DNA of 22,590 nucleotides, taken from a virus. The position numbers were made by a program, and so were the translations under genes. Numbering within the stretch: the first letter of the stretch is position 1; every line of letters begins with the position of its first letter. A model generated the notes under the pieces. That model ran no database searches. It was not told the origin of the DNA and saw nothing but the letters and a program-made list of their open reading frames with translations. The stretch is from positions 23,951-46,540 of the IMG/VR virus record IMGVR_UViG_3300029827_000004, one strand, 5' to 3'. Positions 1-4,842 of this stretch are shown here, one piece after another.

Positions 1-2
1 CT

Positions 3-503
3 ATCAGTAATAATAACATGATACCATTGATAACTGATGGTAAAAGTGTTCCTATAAATGTTGTTAAATACTATGATGAAACAGTTACATCAAGTACAAC
101 TTTACAAAATGATAATGAATTAATTATTAAATTACCTTCTAATAGTTTGTTTGAAGTTGAATTAGTTTTAATATATAGTTCTGGAAGTGCTACTCCTGAT
201 TTAAAAGTCGCCTGGTCTGTTAGTGGGGATTATGAAGTATTCAGTGACGGAAGGGTTACAATATCAGCAGCTACAGGTACTACAGTTTATACAGATTGTG
301 CATTACAAATGAATAATTATGCTCTTGCTACATCCGTTTTAATGGGTACGGTAGCGACTGGTGAAATGCCACACTATGAAAAGATTTTAATTAAAACTGG
401 TGATGGTGGATGTACTTTACAAATGCAATGGGCACAGAATACAAGTGATGCTACTGCCATGCAAGTTGATAAAGGATCATATATCAAGGCAATCAAATTG
501 TAA
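3..503 (+). CDS. C-terminal part of a phage tail-fibre or other virion surface protein (5' partial)
   Basis: The reading frame is open to the left edge, and no ribosome site precedes the first ATG at 18, so this is probably the 3' end of a longer gene. The protein has a DETVTSSTTLQNDNEL block near its start and a LQMQWAQNTSDATAM block near its end. From memory this pair marks a C-terminal beta-rich module found at the ends of many phage tail, baseplate and head-fibre proteins. There is no membrane segment and no catalytic motif. It is followed at once by a strong terminator, consistent with the last gene of a late structural operon, with the lysis genes next. Which fibre it belongs to cannot be told from this fragment. 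Confidence 0.7.
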   Translation: MSNNNMIPLITDGKSVPINVVKYYDETVTSSTTLQNDNELIIKLPSNSLFEVELVLIYSSGSATPDLKVAWSVSGDYEVFSDGRVTISAATGTTVYTDCALQMNNYALATSVLMGTVATGEMPHYEKILIKTGDGGCTLQMQWAQNTSDATAMQVDKGSYIKAIKL

Positions 504-509
504 AAATAT

Positions 510-540
510 CTCTTGTATCTATTGATACAAGAGTTTTTTT
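510..540 (+). terminator. Intrinsic terminator of the structural operon
   Basis: A perfect 10-bp stem (510-519 with 524-533), a 4-nt loop, and a run of seven T at 534-540. It lies 7 nt after the stop of the tail gene. Confidence 0.9.
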
Positions 541-605
541 ATGTATGTTACATAAACGCTGATAAATACATTATTTAAATATTATTTTTTAATACTGTAT
601 TTATT

Positions 606-634
606 TTAAAAACATATTGTTTTAATGGTATAAT
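606..634 (+). promoter_or_regulatory. Probable promoter of the lysin gene (extended -10)
   Basis: TATAAT at 629-634 is preceded by TGG, giving a TGn extended -10. The -35 region around 606-611 is weak. A TTACATAA motif at 548-555 resembles half of the operator seen at other promoters in the window. The lysin ribosome site (GGAAGTGA) lies at 673-680. Confidence 0.5.
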
Positions 635-686
635 TAGTATAATAGGTATTATAGGGATTTTATTTTAAGAAAGGAAGTGATGCTAT

Positions 687-1462
687 ATGTCATTATTACC
701 AAAAGATATTTTAATCATAGGTAATGATGGTCATCGGATGGTTTAGAGACTGCAGGAAAAAAGACACCTAAATTTGAAGATGGTTCTGTAATTTGTGAGA
801 ATGAATTTAATACTCCAACTAAGACAATTTTCTTACAAGCTTGTAAAGAGTTTGGATTTGTTACATATGATGTTAGTCCTGAGAGAACAGATACAGTGTT
901 AAAAACCAGGACAGATAGGGCGAATGTACAATATGATTTAGGAAAATATAAAAAATATATTTATATATCTTATCATTTTAATTCGATGGGTGATAAATGG
1001 GATGATAATATAGGTGGTATTGAAACATATTATCATGATGGGAGTATAGAAGGTAAAAAATTAGCTACTGCAATACACAAACAATTATTACAAGGTACTA
1101 ATTTAAAGGATAGGGGAGTAAAAAAAGATACCGTTATTTATAAATCAGGATTCCACGAATTGAGGGAAACTAAAATGACAGCGGTACTTTTAGAGTGTGG
1201 CTTCATGAGCAATCATGTTGAAGCCAATTTAATGAGGAATTTATCATATCAACAAGAATGTGCAATTGAAGTATTAAAAGGTATTTGTGATTATTTTGGT
1301 ATCAATTATAAAGAAGAAAAAAATAATGTAAGTAAATTAGAAGAATATGCTAAAATAATCTCACCTGAGTATTGGCAAGTATGGATGAAGCATTTTAGAG
1401 CATCATCAAAGTTACCATGGGAAGAATTTTTATTTAATGCATTGAATAAAAAAATACCTTGA
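687..1462 (+). pseudogene. N-acetylmuramoyl-L-alanine amidase endolysin, broken by a frameshift
   Basis: An amidase_3-type (zinc-dependent) lysin that would cleave the peptidoglycan stem-peptide amide bond. ATG 687 follows a good ribosome site and reads MSLLPKDILIIGNDGH, then hits a stop at 744-746. The rest of the enzyme continues in the -1 frame from about 734 (SDGLETAGKKTPKFEDG) to 1462. The first zinc ligand (H of DGH) is in the short first piece. Later family features are in the second: YISYHFNS with the second His, an ETKMTAVLLECGF segment with the catalytic Glu, and a C-terminal tail of about 45 residues. A GTG at 896 could start a fragment lacking the first metal ligand. Homologues as I recall them read DGHGSDG here, so a 4-nt deletion is the simplest cause. 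Sequencing error is possible. Confidence 0.8.
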
Positions 1463-1487
1463 TTTAATGTAAAAAGTGTTATATAAT
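1459..1487 (+). promoter_or_regulatory. Promoter for the tRNA-Thr / structured RNA unit
   Basis: TTGATT (1459-1464), 17-nt spacer, TATAAT (1482-1487). The spacer begins TAATGTAAAAAGTGTTA, almost the same as the spacer of the promoter at 4780, so both probably answer to the same regulator. Transcription would start near 1494. Confidence 0.7.
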
Positions 1488-1520
1488 GTTTATATTACTA
1501 ATTGGTAATATAAACTTTTT
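1488..1520 (+). terminator. Hairpin with T-run after the lysin gene
   Basis: A perfect 11-bp stem (1488-1498 with 1505-1515) followed by five T. It probably ends lysin transcription. It starts immediately after the -10 of the promoter at 1459-1487, so the start site of the next unit falls inside it. Confidence 0.7.
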
Positions 1521-1597
1521 AGTAGGTTATCCCAAAACTATTATCTGGGTGAACTTCTTATTAAAAAAAGGACAGTAACCCAGATAAATTATAAATT

Positions 1598-1670
1598 GCT
1601 GGTATGGCTCAATAGGTAGGGCAACTGATTTGTAATCAGTAGGTTGTTGGTTCAATTCCAACTACTAGCT
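1598..1670 (+). tRNA. tRNA-Thr (anticodon UGU)
   Basis: A full cloverleaf. Acceptor GCTGGTA pairs with TACTAGC (one G-U), D-stem GCTC/GGGC, anticodon stem ACTGA/TCAGT around loop TTTGTAA (anticodon TGT), and T-stem GTTGG/CCAAC around TTCAATT. The discriminator is T and no CCA is encoded. It reads ACA, a codon common in this AT-rich genome. Confidence 0.93.
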
Positions 1671-1793
1671 TCGAACCAACATAGTTTTAAAACAGGTTAC
1701 AGGAAATCAATGACTATGAGATCAAGATTCCTGGCTTAGTGTATGAGTCTATAGGGTTTGTGGGAAATCCAATAATACACAATCCCACAAGTT
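1670..1793 (+). repeat. 124-bp direct repeat, copy 1
   Basis: Begins at the last base of tRNA-Thr and matches 1904-2027 at 122 of 124 positions. The differences are A1701/G1935 and C1723/T1957. It holds a CAGGAA/TTCCTG hairpin and a TTGTGGGA/TCCCACAA hairpin. A1701 lies in the first stem and its change to G keeps pairing as G-U. Confidence 0.9.
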
Positions 1794-1903
1794 GGAGGTA
1801 AAACTCGTAGACATAATTTGGTAGTTGTCTATTCCGCTTGGGGACATTAATTACCAAGACGCACCGTGTATGACGGTATTTATATTCATACTACTACCTA
1901 AAA

Positions 1904-2027
1904 TTCGAACCAACATAGTTTTAAAACAGGTTACGGGAAATCAATGACTATGAGATTAAGATTCCTGGCTTAGTGTATGAGTCTATAGGGTTTGTGGGAA
2001 ATCCAATAATACACAATCCCACAAGTT
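1904..2027 (+). repeat. 124-bp direct repeat, copy 2
   Basis: Second copy of 1670-1793, 110 bp downstream of it. Both sit inside the structured RNA unit, and both hairpins are preserved. Confidence 0.9.
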
Positions 2028-2036
2028 AAAAAAAAA

Positions 2037-2110
2037 CCAGGTTTTGTCCTTCCAAAAAAAGGACACTGTAAAATCAGATTTTGTTCTTCCAAAAAAAAGA
2101 ACATTGTCTG
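2037..2110 (+). repeat. Twin hairpins with covarying stems
   Basis: Hairpin 1: TGTCC (2045-2049) with GGACA (2061-2065), loop TTCC plus seven A, flanked by CAG/CTG. Hairpin 2: TGTTC (2082-2086) with GAACA (2099-2103), loop TTCC plus eight A, flanked by CAGA/TCTG. A stem pair changes from C-G to T-A between copies while the loop is kept, which supports a selected RNA structure. Confidence 0.65.
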
Positions 2111-2130
2111 GACCAATATAATTTTTAAAA

Positions 2131-2162
2131 GGGAAATCCGATAATACACAATCCCACAAGTT
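2131..2162 (+). repeat. Partial third copy of the repeat end
   Basis: Matches the last 32 nt of the 124-bp repeat with one change. It lacks the upstream TTGTGGGA arm, so it keeps only the GGGA/TCCC core of the hairpin. Confidence 0.8.
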
Positions 2163-2197
2163 GACTCAATTACCATGTGTAGAAGGAGACTCTAATT

Positions 2198-2219
2198 ACG
2201 TCAATTGAAGACGTTTTTT
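2198..2219 (+). terminator. Terminator of the structured RNA unit
   Basis: Stem ACGTC/GACGT (2198-2202 with 2210-2214), 7-nt loop, then a T-run to 2219. Confidence 0.65.
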
Positions 2220-2282
2220 GCAAAAATAAAATATATTCATATTAAATACTGGTGTGGTAGCCAATATTTAAATTATCAATAT

Positions 2283-2430
2283 TCAATACATGTTATATCC
2301 TAAAAAAAAATATATGTATTGAGTACATAAAAGGTATAATTGAGAGTTTTTCTCTCAATAGATTAATAATTGTTTAATGTTCCATGTTTCATGTCCCCGA
2401 TTACGGTTGATATTAATCAGATTCGGGGAC
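2283..2430 (+). promoter_or_regulatory. Holin promoter region with leader hairpins
   Basis: An inverted repeat TCAATACAT/ATGTATTGA (2283-2291 with 2314-2322) lies upstream of a -10 TATAAT (2335-2340). The matching -35 is poor. The leader starts with a hairpin ATTGAGAG/CTCTCAAT (2339-2346 with 2352-2359) and ends with a stronger one, GTCCCCGA/TCGGGGAC (2393-2400 with 2423-2430), with an inner TGAT/ATCA stem, 23 nt before the holin start. Only three T follow the last hairpin. It may tune holin expression, but it is not a clear terminator. Confidence 0.5.
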
Positions 2431-2453
2431 TTTATCAAAAGGGTGGTGAAATT

Positions 2454-2651
2454 ATGACACAAAACAGACTAAAAAGTAAGGTTTTATGGATTGGACTAAC
2501 TAGTGCATTATTATTACTTCTTGGTGAATGGGGACTATATGAAATGATAGGAATAAAACAAGAAGTTATACAACACACAATAGACTTTATTCTTTTATGT
2601 TTAACTGGGTTTGGCGTAATTAATAGCCCAGATAACAAAGGGACTTTATAG
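2454..2651 (+). CDS. Phage holin, phi-LC3-like
   Basis: A 65-residue protein with a charged N-terminus (MTQNRLKSK), a hydrophobic segment at about residues 10-30 and a second at about 42-58, ending in GVINSPDNKGTL. That ending resembles the NxPxxKG tail of phi-LC3-type holins, which form membrane lesions that release the endolysin at lysis. ATG 2454 is chosen because GGGTGG lies 8 nt upstream; the longer frame from 2370 would begin inside a leader hairpin. It follows the broken amidase gene after the RNA unit, a normal lysis-cassette neighbourhood. Confidence 0.8.
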   Translation: MTQNRLKSKVLWIGLTSALLLLLGEWGLYEMIGIKQEVIQHTIDFILLCLTGFGVINSPDNKGTL

Positions 2652-2707
2652 AAAGGTATGGTTTTGTTTATTATGAATAATGAAAGTGAAAGGAGGTGAA
2701 ATTGTAA

Positions 2708-2953
2708 ATGGATACAAACAAATATAACTTAGACCAGATGGCAGTTGATGCAAATTCAATGTCAAGAGAGGCTTTTAAAGCAAAATATATGGGAAAATTT
2801 GATAACTGTTTTAAAGCTGGTGAAGATTATTCTAACTTAATGAAAGTAGCAAGCAAATTAGGAATAAAAGACCAACAGTCAATAGCGAATAAACCAAGCG
2901 AAGAAGATATAGCAAACTGGAACTCAGCTATTAATGAATTTTATAATAAGTAA
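2708..2953 (+). CDS. Small helical protein of unknown function
   Basis: 81 residues, strong ribosome site (AGGAGGTG). I do not recognise the family. It is polar and probably helical, with no membrane segment, no Cys and no zinc site. It lies 56 nt after the holin and ends at a clear terminator, so it probably shares the holin transcript and could be a late or lysis-linked accessory. That role is only inferred from position. Confidence 0.7.
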   Translation: MDTNKYNLDQMAVDANSMSREAFKAKYMGKFDNCFKAGEDYSNLMKVASKLGIKDQQSIANKPSEEDIANWNSAINEFYNK

Positions 2954-2976
2954 GTTAAGATAATGTACTGTTTATA

Positions 2977-3005
2977 GAGAGCCGTTGATACTGGCTCTCT
3001 TTTTG
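2977..3005 (+). terminator. Intrinsic terminator after the holin unit
   Basis: Perfect 7-bp stem GAGAGCC/GGCTCTC, 9-nt loop, six T. Confidence 0.9.
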
Positions 3006-3117
3006 GAATATTAATATAAACTATAATAATATGGTTTAATTTATCCTATATGTATTATATAATAAATTGTAAATTTTAAATACTTCAAAGTTTTTTTTAA
3101 TTTAAATAAGTTGCATA

Positions 3118-3146
3118 AATACTGGAAAGTCGAACCAGTATTTTTT
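3118..3146 (+). terminator. Second intrinsic terminator before the tRNA operon promoter
   Basis: Stem AATACTGG/CCAGTATT with a 9-nt loop, followed by T. Between 3006 and 3117 there is only AT-rich sequence in which I see no gene. Confidence 0.75.
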
Positions 3147-3147
3147 A

Positions 3148-3176
3148 TTGACATGATGTAATACATGTGTTATGAT
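3148..3176 (+). promoter_or_regulatory. Promoter of the 3280 gene and the tRNA cluster
   Basis: TTGACA (3148-3153), 17-nt spacer, TATGAT (3171-3176). The spacer holds TGATGTAATACATGTG, a variant of the dyad shared by other promoters here, with ACATG/CATGT arms. Confidence 0.8.
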
Positions 3177-3180
3177 GTAG

Positions 3181-3252
3181 ATAATTAGTTTGTACTAATT
3201 ATATTATAGCATATAAAATATTTTTCTAAAAACCCTGAGTTTTCAGGGTTTT
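3181..3252 (+). promoter_or_regulatory. Leader with two hairpins, possible attenuator
   Basis: First hairpin ATAATTAGT/ACTAATTAT (3181-3189 with 3194-3202). Second hairpin AAAACCCTGA/TCAGGGTTTT (3229-3238 with 3243-3252), whose 3' arm ends in TTTT followed by AAATT. The second has terminator form and lies between the promoter and the gene at 3280, so part of the transcription could stop here. Confidence 0.5.
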
Positions 3253-3279
3253 AAATTATAGAAAGGAGATTTACTAACA

Positions 3280-4017
3280 ATGTCTAAAGCTTATAAATTG
3301 AATCAAGTTATTGCAATTGAAAAAGAAGTAAAAGCAAGGAATCAGCAGACTATTACTAATATTTATAAAACTTTTCAAAAACCAGATTTATTTAATGGAT
3401 TCACAAAGAAATATAGACCATTAGATGATGAAGGTGAAAAGTTTGCAGATGAAAATAAAAAAGTAGTCGCTAATGTTGAATCTTTATTTAATTTAATTAT
3501 AGAGTCAATGACTGAATCTTTTGATTATATATTGACTAAAGATTATGGTAATACGACAGCATTTTCAGATATAGTTGTTGATGATGTTACTATTGTTGAA
3601 CATGTACCAGCTACATTCATCATATTTTTAGAAAAACAGTTAATAGATATAAGAACAATAATTAATTCTATTCCTACATTGGACATTAATGAGGATTGGA
3701 AACCTGATGTAAATAGTAATCTATATAAGACTGAACCTATTGAAACACATAGAACTAAAAAAGTACCTAAAGTTTTAATTAGGTATGAAGCAACAGATAA
3801 GCATCCAGCACAGACAGAAGTATATAATGAAGATGTTATTATAGGTTACTGGAATACTGAAAAATTATCAGGTGCTATACCGATTCCAGATAAAGAAAAA
3901 TTGTTAAAAAAAGTTGAAAAACTTATAAAAGCTGTCAAGATGGCACGTGAAACAGCTAATAGTATTGAAGTAGAAAAAAAACATATAAATTCAATATTTA
4001 AATATTTGTTTGAATAA
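3280..4017 (+). CDS. Conserved protein of unknown function upstream of the permuted tRNAs
   Basis: 245 residues, start set by GGAGAT 10 nt upstream. The sequence is soluble, with segments such as LFNGFTKKYRPLDDEGE, VPATFIIFLEKQL, TEPIETHRTKKVPKVLIRYE, HPAQTEVYNEDVIIGYW and a helical C-terminus. From memory it resembles a conserved family of about 230-245 residues common in Actinobacteria (I believe listed as DUF7873), of unknown function; this needs a profile search. The stop is only 10 nt before the first tRNA, and one promoter and one terminator seem to bracket gene and tRNAs, so the two are made together. This makes it a candidate tRNA-processing or tRNA-binding factor. No known nuclease or ligase motif is visible. 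Confidence 0.85.
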   Translation: MSKAYKLNQVIAIEKEVKARNQQTITNIYKTFQKPDLFNGFTKKYRPLDDEGEKFADENKKVVANVESLFNLIIESMTESFDYILTKDYGNTTAFSDIVVDDVTIVEHVPATFIIFLEKQLIDIRTIINSIPTLDINEDWKPDVNSNLYKTEPIETHRTKKVPKVLIRYEATDKHPAQTEVYNEDVIIGYWNTEKLSGAIPIPDKEKLLKKVEKLIKAVKMARETANSIEVEKKHINSIFKYLFE

Positions 4018-4027
4018 ACTTTAATAT

Positions 4028-4101
4028 GGGATGGTAGCTCAATCGGTAGAGCTTAGGATTAAAAAATCCTAGAGTTAATGGTTCAATTCCATTCGATCCC
4101 A
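4028..4101 (+). tRNA. tRNA with an 8-nt anticodon loop (Phe-like, AAA?)
   Basis: Acceptor GGGATGG/CGATCCC (six pairs, one G-G mismatch), D-stem GCTC/GAGC with GG in the loop, anticodon stem TAGGA/TCCTA, variable region GAGTT, T-stem AATGG/CCATT around TTCAATT, discriminator A. The anticodon loop (4059-4066) is TTAAAAAA, eight nucleotides instead of seven. Alternatively the stem gains a T-A pair and the loop is six. The usual register gives anticodon AAA (UUU, Phe), which is itself unusual because Phe tRNAs normally carry GAA. It could be a frameshift-suppressor-type tRNA, or decayed. Organisation is conventional, unlike its two neighbours. Confidence 0.75.
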
Positions 4102-4132
4102 TTTGAGATAAGCTAAGACTCAAGTTAAATAA

Positions 4133-4224
4133 AGCTATTTTTGGAGGTTCGAATCCTTTCCACGACTTTAATTCTACTATTTGAAATGTCGTGGTGATGC
4201 AATGGCAGACATTAGCTATTAAAA
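4133..4224 (+). tRNA. Circularly permuted tRNA, Leu-like (UAA)
   Basis: The 3' half comes first: anticodon 3' strand AGCTA (4133-4137), TTTTT, T-stem GGAGG/CCTTT around TTCGAAT (4143-4159), acceptor CCACGAC (4160-4166) and T. After a 20-nt linker comes the 5' half: acceptor GTCGTGG (4188-4194), TG, D-arm ATG/CAT with loop CAATGGCAGA, anticodon 5' strand TAGCT (4213-4217) and loop ATTAAAA (4218-4224). The halves join to 72 nt with a perfect 7-bp acceptor, a 5-bp anticodon stem and a 7-nt loop reading UAA. The TGGCAGACA D-arm resembles tRNA-Leu, but the variable region is only 5 nt, unlike normal Leu. Flanks 4102-4130 and 4224-4247 pair (TTTGAGA with TCTCAAA, plus further pairs), extending the helix beyond the anticodon loop. 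The amino acid is tentative; the permuted order is read directly. Confidence 0.82.
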
Positions 4225-4295
4225 TTTAAATTTAAGTTATTCTCAAAAAGTTTAATATAGTATATTTGTTTAAATCGAGGTGTATTGGTAATATT

Positions 4296-4448
4296 GGTTT
4301 CACATTGGTTCAAATCCAATTTCTTGCTTGGCAAGTAAATAATTGTGGCAAGTATAGTGTATATATTTAATATGTTCCTTTCACTAGGGGATTAATAATC
4401 CCCTATATATGCAAGAATAGCATAGTGGTTATGCAAAAACCTTTTTAA
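4296..4448 (+). tRNA. Circularly permuted tRNA, Lys-like (UUU)
   Basis: 3' half: GGTTT (4296-4300), CAC, T-stem ATTGG/CCAAT around TTCAAAT (4304-4320), acceptor TTCTTGC (4321-4327) and T. After an 82-nt linker with a TAGGGGATT/AATCCCCTA hairpin comes the 5' half: acceptor GCAAGAA (4411-4417), TA, D-stem GCAT/ATGC around AGTGGTT (4420-4434), AA, anticodon strand AAACC (4437-4441) and loop TTTTTAA (4442-4448). Joined length is 71 nt. The acceptor is perfect over 7 bp, as are the anticodon and D-stems. The variable region is short (3 nt) and there is an extra A before the anticodon stem. Flanks TGTATTGGT (4281-4289) and ACCAATACA (4455-4463) pair over 9 bp, as in the neighbouring permuted tRNA. 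The UUU reading assumes the loop break falls just after it. Confidence 0.8.
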
Positions 4449-4523
4449 AATTAAACCAATACATTAAACGCCGTTAAACATTGAAGATATATACATTTTA
4501 AAATGATTTGGCAAAAATCAGAT

Positions 4524-4557
4524 AACAAGGCATCATGGATAGGATGCCTTGTTTTAA
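4524..4557 (+). terminator. Terminator of the tRNA operon
   Basis: Perfect 11-bp stem AACAAGGCATC/GATGCCTTGTT, 8-nt loop, TTTT at 4552-4555. It ends the unit that starts at 3148. Confidence 0.85.
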
Positions 4558-4722
4558 TATCAAAAAAGCCAAAAAGTATGATAAAACTCTCAAATCGGAA
4601 GTATGAGGGTTTTGTAACAAGAATAGCATTGTTATAATTAAGATTTTTCTATATAATAAAATTGTTAGTAAATCTCTTTGTTACAGACTGTTTTTATAGA
4701 CCTGTTCGCTAAACAGGTCTAT
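4558..4722 (+). other. Structured gene-free spacer
   Basis: No gene is visible. It holds three secondary structures: AAAACTCTCA/TGAGGGTTTT (4583-4592 with 4604-4613, one wobble); an outer GTAACAA/TTGTTAC pair (4614-4620 with 4678-4684) with an inner AGATTT/AAATCT pair (4641-4646 with 4670-4675); and TAGACCTGTT/AACAGGTCTA (4697-4706 with 4712-4721). The start of the second, CAAGAATAGCAT, repeats the first part of the permuted Lys-like 5' half at 4412-4423. It could be a small RNA or a decayed tRNA segment. Confidence 0.4.
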
Positions 4723-4779
4723 TGTTATGTAAAATTTGACATATTATGTTTATTTTTTTTCCATTATATTGTATATTAC

Positions 4780-4808
4780 TTGACATAATGTAAAAAGTGT
4801 TATAATAT
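4780..4808 (+). promoter_or_regulatory. Promoter of the three-repeat HTH gene with shared operator motif
   Basis: TTGACA (4780-4785) followed by TAATGTAAAAAGTGT and a TATAAT/TAATAT -10 (4801-4808; 15 or 17 nt spacing). The ACATAATGTAA dyad overlaps the -35. A second TTGACATATTATG lies 44 bp upstream at 4736, so the regulator may bind two sites here. Confidence 0.75.
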
Positions 4809-4842
4809 TATAAATAAAAATAAAAAAATAGGAGGTGTAATA

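Larger units (their letters stand above)
1494..2219 (+). ncRNA. Large structured non-coding RNA containing tRNA-Thr
   Basis: About 725 nt bounded by a promoter (1459-1487) and an intrinsic terminator (2198-2219), with no plausible coding sequence. From 5' to 3' it holds: a 10-bp stem TTATCTGGGT/ACCCAGATAA framing a 27-nt loop (1540-1586); tRNA-Thr (1598-1670); a 124-nt segment present twice with two internal hairpins each; a unique middle part with stems such as TTGGTA/TACCAA and GTATGA/TCATAC; and a pair of look-alike hairpins with changed stems and the same loop (2037-2110). Size, repeated ornate structure, phage setting and the tRNA resemble the GOLLD and ROOL classes of large phage RNAs as I remember them. 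I cannot assign it to either without a covariance-model search. Confidence 0.55.

Noticed and set aside
720-750. Programmed frameshift in the lysin
   Set aside because: No slippery heptamer, no stimulatory structure, and the junction fits a 4-nt deletion relative to the usual DGHGSDG motif.
1970-2176. Minus-strand 68-residue protein
   Set aside because: It is the complement of the structured repeats, with repeated peptide pieces and no ribosome site.
4133-4448. Two-piece (permuted) tmRNA
   Set aside because: There is no tag-peptide coding region, the D-arms and anticodon stems are normal for tRNA, and the whole product is about 72 nt.
4028-4465. Reading the tRNA halves as two unrelated decayed tRNA fragments each
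   Set aside because: Both split pairs have perfect 7-bp acceptors, matching anticodon strands, canonical D- and T-loops and pairing flanks, and both keep the same order. Random decay would not do this twice.
4614-4684. A further tRNA
   Set aside because: The outer 7-bp arms and length fit, but there is no T-arm and no proper anticodon arm.
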